Assembly: GCF_011759505.1 (NCBI RefSeq)
Contig: NZ_JAAOYO010000001.1
Coordinates: 186,001-250,000 of the forward strand
Reading direction: 5' to 3'
DNA from: Curtobacterium salicis
GTDB taxonomy: Bacteria > Actinomycetota > Actinomycetes > Actinomycetales > Microbacteriaceae
DNA: 64,000 bases
Shown: positions 8,523 to 16,494 of the stretch, piece after piece
Layout of the letters: every line of letters begins with the position of its first letter
Numbering within the stretch: the stretch's first letter is position 1
Made by a program: the position numbers and the translations under genes
The notes under the pieces: generated by a model
The model's input: only the letters and a program-made list of their open reading frames with translations
The model's database searches: none
What the model was told of the DNA's origin: nothing

Positions 8523-10022
8523 CTACGAGACGGCGAGGCCCGCCAGGTCCAGGCGGGTCGTGGTGCTGTCGAACGGGAACCCGCTGATGCCGTCGCGCAC
8601 GGCGGTCGTGGTGGTCGCCGTGTAGAGCCACTCGGCCGCGGCGTCGTCGCTGACGATCTTCGCCGCCTGCTGCAGGGCCCGTTCCTTCTCGGTCTGGTCG
8701 GTCGTGGCGACCGAGGCGGCGTAGAGCCGCTGGACCTCGGCGTTGTCGTAGCCGAAGTAGTACTTCGGGTTCGCCCAGTTGCCGAAGTCCCGCGCCTCGG
8801 TGTGGTTCACCATGCTGAGGTCGAAGTCCTTCTTCGTGAAGACGGTGTCGAGCCAGGTCGCGAAGTCGACGCGCTGCACCTTGAGCGTGATGCCGACGTC
8901 GGCGAGCTCGGAGGTCAGGACGTCGCCGATCGCCGTCGGGTACACGTTGGCGTAGGTCAGGGTCAGCGTCGGCTTCGTCACGCCGGCCTGCTGCAGGAGC
9001 TTCTTCGCTGCGGCCGGGTCGTACGTGTCGACGTCGGTCAGGTCCTGGTAGCCGGGGTCGAGGGCGGGGATCGGGCCGCCCTGTTCCACCCCGCCGCCGC
9101 CGATCGCCTTGATGACGGCCTTCGGGTCGATGGCCTGCCGGATCGCCCGGCGGACGCGGACGTCGGTGAAGGGCGTCTTCTGGTCGTTGAAGGCGAGGGT
9201 GTACTTGTCGGTCGTCTTGCCCGTGTGCAGCGTGACCCCGGAGGTGTCCTGCAGCTGGCTCTTGAGCGTGCCGTCGACCGCGGTCTCGACGTCGAGGTCC
9301 CCGCCGGCCATCGCGTTGACGGCCGTCGACGGGTCGGTGATGTACCGGAAGACGACCGTCGCCACCTTCGCCTTCGCGCCCCAGTAGTCCGGGTTCCTGC
9401 GGAAGGTGAGCGAGTCACCCTGCTTCCAGCTGGCGACCTCGAAGGGCCCGGTGCCGTTCGCGGTCTTCGTCCGGTCGTTGTCGGCCGCCTGCTCGAGGAC
9501 CAGTCCGGCGCGGCCGGTGAGGTTCCAGAGCAGGTCCGAGTCCGGCTTCGACAGGGTGAGCGTCACGGTGTCGTCAGCGGTCGCGGCAACGGTCTTGACG
9601 GATGCGAGGTCGTCCGCGTCGACGTAGGAGTCGTGTGCCTGGACGTCCTGCAGCGACCAGACGACGTCCTTCGCGGTGACGGGCTCGCCGTCCTCGAACG
9701 TCGCACCGTCGCGGAGCGTGAACGTGTACGTCAGGCCGTCCGCGGACACCTGGTGCGAGGACGCCAGCACGTCGCGGACCGAGCCGTCCGCGGTCCGCCC
9801 GACGAGCCCCTGGTAGACGTTGTCGATGAGCACCTGGTCGAGCGCGTTGCCCGACTGTGTGCGGATGTCGAGGCTCGTCGGCTCGAGCACGAGGCCGACC
9901 CGGACCGTCGCGTCGGCGCCGCCGCGACGGTCGTCGGAGCCGCCGGAGCAGCCGGCCAGGGCGACCGAGGTCGCGACGGCGAGGGCTGCCGCGGCGAGGG
10001 CGGTGCGGTGGAGCGGACGCAT
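8523..10022 (-). CDS. Peptide ABC transporter substrate-binding lipoprotein (SBP family 5)
   Basis: A 499-aa secreted lipoprotein. The signal peptide MRPLHRTALAAAALAVATSVALAGC ends in a lipobox with the modified Cys at residue 25. The remainder matches family 5 extracellular solute-binding proteins (Dpp/Opp type), including a TFTLRDGATFEDGEPVTAKDVVWSL-like stretch near residue 100. The ATG at 10022 is preceded by GGAAGGAA at good spacing. Earlier in-frame starts would bury the signal peptide. It is the first gene of the importer operon and sets substrate choice, probably short peptides, although other organic ligands are possible in this family. Confidence 0.92.
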   Translation of the reverse strand: MRPLHRTALAAAALAVATSVALAGCSGGSDDRRGGADATVRVGLVLEPTSLDIRTQSGNALDQVLIDNVYQGLVGRTADGSVRDVLASSHQVSADGLTYTFTLRDGATFEDGEPVTAKDVVWSLQDVQAHDSYVDADDLASVKTVAATADDTVTLTLSKPDSDLLWNLTGRAGLVLEQAADNDRTKTANGTGPFEVASWKQGDSLTFRRNPDYWGAKAKVATVVFRYITDPSTAVNAMAGGDLDVETAVDGTLKSQLQDTSGVTLHTGKTTDKYTLAFNDQKTPFTDVRVRRAIRQAIDPKAVIKAIGGGGVEQGGPIPALDPGYQDLTDVDTYDPAAAKKLLQQAGVTKPTLTLTYANVYPTAIGDVLTSELADVGITLKVQRVDFATWLDTVFTKKDFDLSMVNHTEARDFGNWANPKYYFGYDNAEVQRLYAASVATTDQTEKERALQQAAKIVSDDAAAEWLYTATTTTAVRDGISGFPFDSTTTRLDLAGLAVS

Positions 10023-10155
10023 GCTGGGTTCCTTCCCGGAGCCGGACCCCGTCGGGGCCGGATCGACCCGCTGTGGGGCCGGATCGGAGGGTGCCGTGAC
10101 GACGGTCGTCAGCGGCGCTCGGACGAGGCTACCGGGCGCTCGGGCGTCGGCGGTG

Positions 10156-11109
10156 TCAGGTCTCGGACGAAGTCGCAGGGGGTTCTTCGACGCCATCCAA
10201 CAAACCGTGTCCACCAGCCCATTCCCGGATCGCCCGGGCGAGCGGCAGCGGCGCCTGCGTCTGCACGGCGTGCCGCGACTCCACCGTCACGATCGAAGCG
10301 TCCGGCAGGCGCTCGGCGAACGCCTGGTGCAGCTTGGGGGAGACGTAGCCCCGGTCGCCGCGGACGAGCAGGAGCGGGACGTCGAGCTGCTCGAGGTCCG
10401 GCCACGCGTCCGCGAACCGCCCGACGGACGACATGCGACCGCCGAGGTGCGGGAAGTGGTGCCGCCGGACGAGTCGGCCGTCCGCGCCGAGCCGGGTGGA
10501 GTGGCGCGCTTCGCGGAGGAGTGTCGCCTCGTCCCCACCCACCCGCGCGGCGATCGCCCGTTCGACGACCTCGTCCAGGTTCGCGAACGGCTCCTCGGAC
10601 TCCAGCGCGCGGGCGATCCGGTCCACGGCCCGCTGCGCGAAGTCCGGCGACATGTCGACGAGGACGAGACCGGTGACCCGCTCGGGGGCGAGGGCCGCGA
10701 GTCGGGCCGACAGGATCGCGCCGAGCGAGTGGCCGACGACGAGTCCGGGTGGCACCGCGAGCGCGTCGAGAGCGGCGAGGACGGTCGGTGCCGTCGCGGT
10801 CGCCGCGTAGTCCGCGTCCTCCCGCCAGGCCGACCGGCCGTGACCGGGCAGGTCCAGTGCGACGGCCGGCTGGTCGACCGCGATCGCGGTCTGGTCGAAG
10901 CTGTGTGCGTCGATGCCGAGCCCGTGCAGGTAGGTGATCCGCGCCTCCCGTCCGCCGGTCGGTGGGTCGGTGCGCGACCAGCGGATCGCGGAGACCGTCC
11001 CGCCGTCGGCCGTCGGGACCTCCTGCCGGGAGGCGCGGAGCGGCTCGGTCACGCCGCTCGCGGCCGCCAGGGCGGGGACGTCGGCGAATTCGTCATCGTG
11101 CTCGGACAC
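10156..11109 (-). CDS. Alpha/beta-fold hydrolase
   Basis: A 317-aa protein with a standard alpha/beta-hydrolase core: oxyanion region LHGLGIDAHSFD, a GHSLGA nucleophile elbow with Ser near residue 126, an acidic residue in VRGDRGYVS and the likely catalytic His in ESRHAVQTQ. There is no signal peptide. Substrate unknown; esterase or C-C hydrolase activity is possible. A GTG at 11109 is used. It diverges from the iron-uptake pair, and its start lies 36 bp from the candidate iron box. Confidence 0.85.
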   Translation of the reverse strand: MSEHDDEFADVPALAAASGVTEPLRASRQEVPTADGGTVSAIRWSRTDPPTGGREARITYLHGLGIDAHSFDQTAIAVDQPAVALDLPGHGRSAWREDADYAATATAPTVLAALDALAVPPGLVVGHSLGAILSARLAALAPERVTGLVLVDMSPDFAQRAVDRIARALESEEPFANLDEVVERAIAARVGGDEATLLREARHSTRLGADGRLVRRHHFPHLGGRMSSVGRFADAWPDLEQLDVPLLLVRGDRGYVSPKLHQAFAERLPDASIVTVESRHAVQTQAPLPLARAIREWAGGHGLLDGVEEPPATSSET

Positions 11110-11145
11110 CGGACCAGTGTCGCAGTGCGACGCACCCTGTTCCCC

Positions 11146-11164
11146 TTAGGTAAGGCATGCCATA
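11146..11164. promoter_or_regulatory. Candidate DtxR/IdeR iron box
   Basis: TTAGGTAAGGCATGCCATA matches the actinobacterial DtxR/IdeR consensus TTAGGTTAGGCTAACCTAA at 13 of 19 positions by my count, including the whole left half except one base. It lies just upstream of a siderophore-interacting protein gene and overlaps a -10-like CATACT (11161-11166). An iron-loaded repressor bound there would block transcription. The match plus context make iron control likely. Confidence 0.6.
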
Positions 11165-11172
11165 CTCGAGGT

Positions 11173-12084
11173 GTGGCAGCCCGGTACCGCGTCTTCTCCG
11201 TCCGTGTGGCAGCCGTCTCCTCGCTCACGCCGCACTTCGTCCGGGTGACGCTGTCGGGCGACGAGCTCGCGGACTTCTCCGCCGTCGGCCTCGACCAGCG
11301 CATCAAGGTCCTCCTGCCGCTCGAGGGGCACGGGTTCTCCGACCTGTCCGAGGGCGAGGACTGGTTCGCGGCGTGGCGGGCACTGCCGGACGCGACCCGC
11401 AACCCGATCCGCACCTACACGGTCCGCTCGTTCCGGCCCGACGCCCACGAGCTCGACATCGACTTCGTCGCCCACGGTGACGCCGGCCCGGCATCGCGCT
11501 GGGTGTCCGCCTGCCGCGTCGGCGACGAACTGCGGATCGTCGGCCCCCGCGTGCCGGAGTCGCCCGCCGACCTGCCCTCCGGTGCCGCCGAGTTCTCGCC
11601 CGGCTCCGCGAACCGCATCCTGCTCGCCGGGGACGAGACCGCCGCGCCGGCGATCTGCGCCATCCTCGAGGCCCTCGACGTCAGCGCCGTCGGACACGTC
11701 TTCATCGAGGTGCCGACCGACGCCGACCGGCTGCCCGTCTCCGCGCCCGCCGGGGTCGAGGTCCGCTGGATCGCCCGGAACGGCGCCTCGCACGGCGTCC
11801 GGATGACGGACCACGTGCACGCCTGGGCCTCGACCGTCGCCCCGGACCCGCTCGTCGTCGCCGCCCGTGCCGCCGCCGGTGCCGAGCTGGTGGACGTCGA
11901 CGTCGACCAGCAGGTGCTCTGGGACGTCCCGCGTGAGGACGACGACCTGCCCGTGTACGCCTGGATCGCGGGGGAGGCCGGCTGCGTCAAGGAGCTGCGC
12001 CGCCACCTCGTCCGGAGCGTCGGGCTCGACCGGAAGCAGGTCGCGTTCATGGGGTACTGGCGGCACGGCAAGGCGGAGTGTTGA
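11173..12084 (+). CDS. Siderophore-interacting protein (ViuB/FAD-binding 9 family)
   Basis: A 303-aa cytoplasmic flavoprotein with the FAD-binding motif RTYTVR (about residues 79-84) after a beta-barrel domain. The C-terminal siderophore-interacting domain carries GDETAAPAI and VYAWIAGEAGCVKELRRHLV. The family releases iron from imported ferric siderophores by reducing Fe(III), using NAD(P)H or ferredoxin. The GTG at 11173 starts 6 nt after a -10-like CATACT, so the message may be leaderless. It sits behind a candidate iron box and overlaps the next gene by 7 bp, so both are probably iron-repressed. Confidence 0.92.
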   Translation: MAARYRVFSVRVAAVSSLTPHFVRVTLSGDELADFSAVGLDQRIKVLLPLEGHGFSDLSEGEDWFAAWRALPDATRNPIRTYTVRSFRPDAHELDIDFVAHGDAGPASRWVSACRVGDELRIVGPRVPESPADLPSGAAEFSPGSANRILLAGDETAAPAICAILEALDVSAVGHVFIEVPTDADRLPVSAPAGVEVRWIARNGASHGVRMTDHVHAWASTVAPDPLVVAARAAAGAELVDVDVDQQVLWDVPREDDDLPVYAWIAGEAGCVKELRRHLVRSVGLDRKQVAFMGYWRHGKAEC

Positions 12085-12896
12085 GCCCTGCCTCGGTCCT
12101 CACCCCGGAGGCACCGGTCACGGCACTCGGCGCGCGCGGACTCCGGCTCGGCTACGACGACCGGGTGGTCGTGCGCGACCTCGACGTGGACGTCCCGGAC
12201 GGTGAACTGACCGTCATCGTCGGGCCGAACGCCTGCGGCAAGTCGACGCTGCTCAAGGCACTGGCCCGGACGCTGAAGCCGTCCGCCGGCACGGTGTACC
12301 TCGACGGACGACCGATCACGTCCTACCGCCCGAAGGCCGTCGCCCGTCGGGTGGCGATGCTGCCGCAGACCCCGATCGCCCCGGACGGCATCACCGTGCG
12401 AGACCTCGTGTCCCGCGGGCGGTTCCCGCACCAGGACCTGCTGCACCCCTCGAGCGGGACCGACCGCCAGGTCGTGCAGGCGGCCCTGGCCCAGACCGAC
12501 ATCGTCGGGCTCGCCGACCGCGGTGTCGACGAACTGTCGGGCGGGCAGCGGCAGCGGGTCTGGATCGCGATGGTGCTCGCACAGGAGACCGACATCGTGC
12601 TCCTCGACGAGCCGACGACGTTCCTCGACATCGCGCACCAGTACGACGTGCTCGAGCTCGCGTCCGCGCTGCACGCCGCCGGGCGGACGGTCGTCGCGGT
12701 GTTGCACGACCTCAACCAGGCGGCCCGGTACGCGACCCACATGATCGCGATGCGGGACGGCGAGATCGTGGCGCAGGGGACGCCCGAGTCCGTCGTCACC
12801 GAGGAACTCGTCGCCGACGTGTTCGGGTTGCCGTGCGTGGTCGTCCCCGACCCGGAGACCGGCACCCCGCTCGTCGTCCCGCGCCGCGCGCGCTGA
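12078..12896 (+). CDS. Ferric-siderophore ABC transporter ATP-binding protein (FecE/FhuC-like)
   Basis: A 272-aa ATPase with Walker A GPNACGKST (residues 49-57), the Q-loop region around MLPQTP, signature LSGGQRQRVWIAM, Walker B IVLLDEPTTFLD and H-loop VLHDLNQAARY. The TTFLDIAHQ and LHDLNQA segments are typical of the FecE/FhuC siderophore group. It starts at a GTG overlapping the siderophore-interacting gene. No permease or binding protein is next to it, so it must energise a transporter encoded elsewhere. Confidence 0.92.
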   Translation: MLSPASVLTPEAPVTALGARGLRLGYDDRVVVRDLDVDVPDGELTVIVGPNACGKSTLLKALARTLKPSAGTVYLDGRPITSYRPKAVARRVAMLPQTPIAPDGITVRDLVSRGRFPHQDLLHPSSGTDRQVVQAALAQTDIVGLADRGVDELSGGQRQRVWIAMVLAQETDIVLLDEPTTFLDIAHQYDVLELASALHAAGRTVVAVLHDLNQAARYATHMIAMRDGEIVAQGTPESVVTEELVADVFGLPCVVVPDPETGTPLVVPRRAR

Positions 12897-12977
12897 GCCT
12901 GACTGCCGTTGTGCGTGGCAAGGTGACGCGGCTCGGCGCCTGGCTGGGCCTGGGCCTGGGCGGGCGTGGGCCGAGCG

Positions 12978-13334
12978 TCAGCGGTACCCGCCGTCCTCCA
13001 GCCCAGCCTCGACCTCGAAGCGGTTGCGCAGGGGGTCCCGCCCGGCGACACCGTAGAGCAAGGGCATGAGCATGCCGTACCGACGCCACTGGTCGACGTG
13101 CACGCGCTCGTGCCGCAGGACCCGGTCGCCGTCGTTGTCCCGCGTCAGGTAGACCGAGCCGACGCAGGTCCCGCCGCGCCGGAACACCCAGCGCGGCAGG
13201 CCCCGGCAGACGATCAACCCGTCGACGACCCGGACGGGGCCCGTCGACAGCGGCAGCCCGATCGCCAGGCCCACCGCGGTCGCGAACAGCCACCCGGCGC
13301 GGGACACCGGGGAGTCGAGGAGCGGGTTCCGCAC
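12978..13334 (-). CDS. Small protein with HERVHVDQW metal-site-like motif
   Basis: A 118-aa protein starting at a GTG. It has a hydrophobic N-terminal segment (residues 14-30) and then a core with VLRHERVHVDQWRRYG. The H-E-x-x-H spacing (HERVH) followed by a conserved-looking D-Q-W resembles a zinc site of small gluzincin-like domains. I do not recognise a named family; similar short actinobacterial proteins have been labelled Fe-S oxidoreductase, but I see no Cys cluster to support that. It starts 3 bp after the stop of the flavin oxidoreductase gene, so they form an operon. Confidence 0.7.
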   Translation of the reverse strand: MRNPLLDSPVSRAGWLFATAVGLAIGLPLSTGPVRVVDGLIVCRGLPRWVFRRGGTCVGSVYLTRDNDGDRVLRHERVHVDQWRRYGMLMPLLYGVAGRDPLRNRFEVEAGLEDGGYR

Positions 13335-13337
13335 CGG

Positions 13338-14738
13338 TTACTCGGGACGGCCGTAGGTCTCGAGCAGGCGGAGCCAGATCTCGTTCATCGTCGGGTAGGC
13401 CGGGACCGCGTGCCAGAGTCGTTCGACCGGCACCTCGCCCACGACGGCGACGGTCGCCGCGTGCAGCATCTCGGCGACGTCCTGCCCGACGAAGGTGACC
13501 CCGACGACGACCCCGCGGGACTCGTCGACGACCATCTTGGCGCGGCCGGTGTAGCCGTCCGCCTGCAGTGCCGAGCCGGCGACGCTGCCCAGGTCGTACT
13601 CGACCGCACGGACGTCGATGCCCTGCTGGCGGGCCTGCTCCTCGGTGAGGCCGACGCTCGCCACCTCCGGGTCGGTGAAGGTGACCTGGGGGACCGCGGC
13701 GTGGTCGGCGGTGGCGACGTGTGCGCCCCACGGTTCGGCGTGCACCGGACGGCCCTGGACGCGTGCCGCGATGACCTCGCCGGCCGCGCGTGCCTGGTAC
13801 TTGCCCTGGTGGGTGAGGAGCGCGCGGTGGTTGACGTCGCCGACGGCGTACAGCCAGTCGGTGCCGGTGACGAGCATGGTGTCGTCGACGTCCAGCCACT
13901 CGCCGTCGGTCAGCCCGACCGAGGACAGCCCGAGGTGCTCGGTGCCGGGGGCGCGGCCGGTGGCGGCGAGGACCTCGCTGGTGACCAGCGTCGTGCCGTC
14001 GTCGAAGGTCGTGGTGACCAGGCCGTGCTCGTCGCGGTCGACGCGGGTCGGGTTCACACCGGTGCGGACGTCGATGCCGAGCGCACGCATGCCGTCGGCG
14101 ACGAGTTCGCCCGCGAAGGGTTCCATCCCGCCGAGCAGACCGTGGCGGGCGACCAGGGTCACCGTCGCGCCGAGCGCGGCCCAGGCGGTGGCGAGTTCGG
14201 AGCCGGCGACACCGCCGCCGATGACGAGCAGGCTCTCCGGGACCTCCTGCGCGCTGGTGCCTTCTCGGGTGCCCCACGGCTTCGCTTCGGCGAGACCGGG
14301 GACCGGGGGCAGGGTGTGCACCGAACCGGTGACCAGGGCGATGGCGTGCCCCGAGTAGGACGTGCCGTCGACCTCGATGGTCTTCTCGCCGGTGATCACG
14401 GCGCGTCCGCGGATCAGGGTGATGTCGGCGGACTCGAGCCACTGCACCTGCGAGGCGTCGTCCCAGTTGCTGGTGAACGAGTTGCGGCGGGCGAGGACGG
14501 CGGCTGCATCGACGTCACCGGTCACGGCTTCCGCAGCGCCACCGAGGCGCTTGGCGGCGGCGACCGCGTGGCTGCTGCGGAGCAGTGCCTTCGACGGCAT
14601 GCAGGCCCAGTAGGAGCACTCACCGCCCACGAGTTCGGCTTCCACCACGGCGACCGTGAGGCCGCGCTTGTGGGCGTAGTCCGCCACGTTCTCGCCGACA
14701 GCGCCGGCTCCGATCACGATGAGGTCGTAGTCCGTCAT
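13338..14738 (-). CDS. FAD-dependent pyridine nucleotide-disulfide oxidoreductase (dihydrolipoyl dehydrogenase-like)
   Basis: A 466-aa flavoprotein: an FAD Rossmann motif GAGAVGENVA at the N-terminus, redox disulfide CSYWAC (GGECSYWACMPSKALL), a second GGGVAGSELA NAD(P) motif, GDVNHRALLTHQGKYQA for FAD, and a C-terminal dimer domain. In classical members the C-terminus carries H-x-H-P-T with the second His as acid/base. Here the stretch is AVPAYPTMNEIW, so that His is replaced by Tyr, while the downstream Glu stays. Hence the substrate may not be dihydrolipoamide; mycothione- or mercuric-reductase-like roles are possible. No 2-oxoacid dehydrogenase genes are nearby. Confidence 0.85.
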   Translation of the reverse strand: MTDYDLIVIGAGAVGENVADYAHKRGLTVAVVEAELVGGECSYWACMPSKALLRSSHAVAAAKRLGGAAEAVTGDVDAAAVLARRNSFTSNWDDASQVQWLESADITLIRGRAVITGEKTIEVDGTSYSGHAIALVTGSVHTLPPVPGLAEAKPWGTREGTSAQEVPESLLVIGGGVAGSELATAWAALGATVTLVARHGLLGGMEPFAGELVADGMRALGIDVRTGVNPTRVDRDEHGLVTTTFDDGTTLVTSEVLAATGRAPGTEHLGLSSVGLTDGEWLDVDDTMLVTGTDWLYAVGDVNHRALLTHQGKYQARAAGEVIAARVQGRPVHAEPWGAHVATADHAAVPQVTFTDPEVASVGLTEEQARQQGIDVRAVEYDLGSVAGSALQADGYTGRAKMVVDESRGVVVGVTFVGQDVAEMLHAATVAVVGEVPVERLWHAVPAYPTMNEIWLRLLETYGRPE

Positions 14739-14817
14739 GTGGCCGAGCGTAGCCGCCGACGGGCGGACATCCGCCGGGAGCGGTGCGCTCTGTGGAGGAC
14801 CGGTCGCGACGTCCGGG

Positions 14818-15639
14818 TCAGGCGGTGCGTGCCGCGGTGGACAGGGCCCCGACGACCCGGAGGATGACGCCCAGGTCGTCGACGGCTCGGCTCGGGTCGA
14901 CCGGGGCGAAGCCGGTGAGGGCCGCGCCGACCAGCCGGCGTCCGGCCGTGGCCGCCTGCACGAGCGCGACGAGGGCGGCGCCGTCGATGCCGAAGGGGAC
15001 CGGTTCGAGCAGGCCGTCGACCTCGGACGGGTCCAGGACGTCCAGGTCGACGTGGACGAACACCTGGCTGGCGCCGGTGCGGTCGACCGCGGCACGCAGT
15101 GCGTCCGGGGTCGCGGCGTCCACGTCGAGGTGGGTGATCCCGGCACGGTCGAGCGCGGCGGCCTCGGCGGACTCGGTCCCACGGGTGCCGGCGACGACCA
15201 CCGACGTGGCCGGGACGACGGGCAGGTCCGGGAACAGGTCGGTGGGGCGGTCGACCAGGAGGCGCAGCGCCGCCGTCTCCGCCGCGACCGGCTGGGCACG
15301 GTTGAGCGCACGGAAGCCGCTCGACCCGGACAGGCGGACGACGGCGGTGTCCGCGCCGACCAGGACGGAGGCGCCGAGCACACTCGACCCGTCGCCGCCG
15401 ATCACCAGGACGGGCTCCGTGGCCACGGCGGCTTCCTCGGCGACGGACCCGGCGACCGTGAGCACCGACGTGTAGCGGGCGACGGCGGTGTCGAGGCGGT
15501 CGCCGGCACCGGTCGGGACGTCCACCGTCGTGGTCGCCGCGCGGGGGAGGTCCGCCGCGACCGCGGCGGCTCCGTCCGCGAGTCGCATGGCGCGAGACGA
15601 CGCCGAACCCTGCCACTGACCGACCACGATGAAGCGCAT
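14818..15639 (-). CDS. Arginase/ureohydrolase-fold protein, metal site largely missing
   Basis: A 273-aa protein with the order of arginase-family landmarks: GGDG near residue 100 (normally GGDH), a strand VVRLSGS where DAHxD is expected, and HVDLDVLDP near residue 200 (normally SxDxDxxDP). Only the last pair of Asp ligands is clearly kept; the His of GGDH and the DAHxD triplet are replaced. A working binuclear manganese centre is therefore unlikely. It may bind a ligand without hydrolysing it or have a new activity. It lies between pspA and the flavin oxidoreductase on the same strand. Confidence 0.75.
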   Translation of the reverse strand: MRFIVVGQWQGSASSRAMRLADGAAAVAADLPRAATTTVDVPTGAGDRLDTAVARYTSVLTVAGSVAEEAAVATEPVLVIGGDGSSVLGASVLVGADTAVVRLSGSSGFRALNRAQPVAAETAALRLLVDRPTDLFPDLPVVPATSVVVAGTRGTESAEAAALDRAGITHLDVDAATPDALRAAVDRTGASQVFVHVDLDVLDPSEVDGLLEPVPFGIDGAALVALVQAATAGRRLVGAALTGFAPVDPSRAVDDLGVILRVVGALSTAARTA

Positions 15640-15686
15640 CGTGTCAGTCTGTCAGGCGGGTCCGACGTCGTCCGGAGCAGTCGCGA

Positions 15687-16409
15687 TCAGACGGTCGGTC
15701 CGCCCGACTTCAGGGCGGCGAGACGGGCCTCGACCTCGGCGTCGCGGCCGACGTCCTCGAGGCTCTCGAACTGTGCGTCGAGGCTCGATGCCTGCAGCTC
15801 CTGCTGGCCGATCACCTTCGCTTCTTCACGACGGACCTTCTCCTCGAAGCGCGCGAGGTCGCTCGTCGGGTCGGTGATGTCGATGTTGCCGAGGGCGTCG
15901 TTGACCTTGGTCTGGGCCTCGGCGGTCTTGGCGCGGGCGACGAGGGTGTTCCGCTTGGCCCGGAGCTCCTCGAGCTTCTGCTCCATGCCGGCGAGACCCT
16001 GCTTGAGCTTCTCGACCTGCTCGTTCTGCGTGGCGAGCGGCGCGGCGTTGTCCTTGACCTCCTGCTCGGCGGCGATCTGCTTGCCGAGCGCGATCTTGGC
16101 GAGGTTGTCGAACTTGTCGGCGTCCGCCGCCTTGCCCTCGGCGCGGTACCGGTCCGCGGCGGTCGAGGCGTTGGCAGCCTTCTGACCCCACTCCTGGGCG
16201 GCGCGGACGTCCTCGTCGTTGTCCTGTTCGAGCAGGCGGAGGTTGCCGATCGTCTGCGCGATGGCGCTCTTGGCGTCCGCGATGTTGTTCGAGTAGTCGC
16301 GGACGAGCTGGTCGAGCATCAGCTGCGGGTCCTCGGCGTTGTCGATGAGCTGGTTGATGTTCGCTCGGACGAGCGAGGAGATACGACCGAAGATGGACTG
16401 CTTTGCCAT
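15687..16409 (-). CDS. pspA: PspA/IM30 family membrane-stress protein
   Basis: A 240-aa, mostly helical protein starting MAKQSIFGRISSLVRANINQLIDNAEDP, the amphipathic N-terminus and first helix of the PspA/Vipp1 (ESCRT-III-like) family. Long coiled-coil stretches follow (residues 30-215). These proteins form oligomers on the cytoplasmic membrane and protect it under envelope stress. The ATG at 16409 has AAAGGGAA at good spacing. A longer Ala-rich upstream reading frame is shadow sequence. It is the second gene after the TPM-domain gene, an association that fits a shared membrane-stress role. Confidence 0.92.
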   Translation of the reverse strand: MAKQSIFGRISSLVRANINQLIDNAEDPQLMLDQLVRDYSNNIADAKSAIAQTIGNLRLLEQDNDEDVRAAQEWGQKAANASTAADRYRAEGKAADADKFDNLAKIALGKQIAAEQEVKDNAAPLATQNEQVEKLKQGLAGMEQKLEELRAKRNTLVARAKTAEAQTKVNDALGNIDITDPTSDLARFEEKVRREEAKVIGQQELQASSLDAQFESLEDVGRDAEVEARLAALKSGGPTV

Positions 16410-16449
16410 TGCTGGTTCCCTTTCGTGGATGGATCGCTGGTTCGTGCGA

Positions 16450-16494
16450 GCGGCCTGGTCAGGAGCGGCCGAGTCAGAAGCGGCCTGGTCAGAA
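16450..16494. repeat. Three 15-bp tandem repeats spanning a stop codon
   Basis: Units GCGGCCTGGTCAGGA, GCGGCCGAGTCAGAA and GCGGCCTGGTCAGAA follow one another at 16450-16464, 16465-16479 and 16480-16494. On the minus strand each unit carries TGA in the same phase. The last one (16489-16491) is the stop codon of the TPM-domain gene, so the end of the gene (Gly-Arg-Phe-stop) is repeated downstream in degenerate form. Confidence 0.8.
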
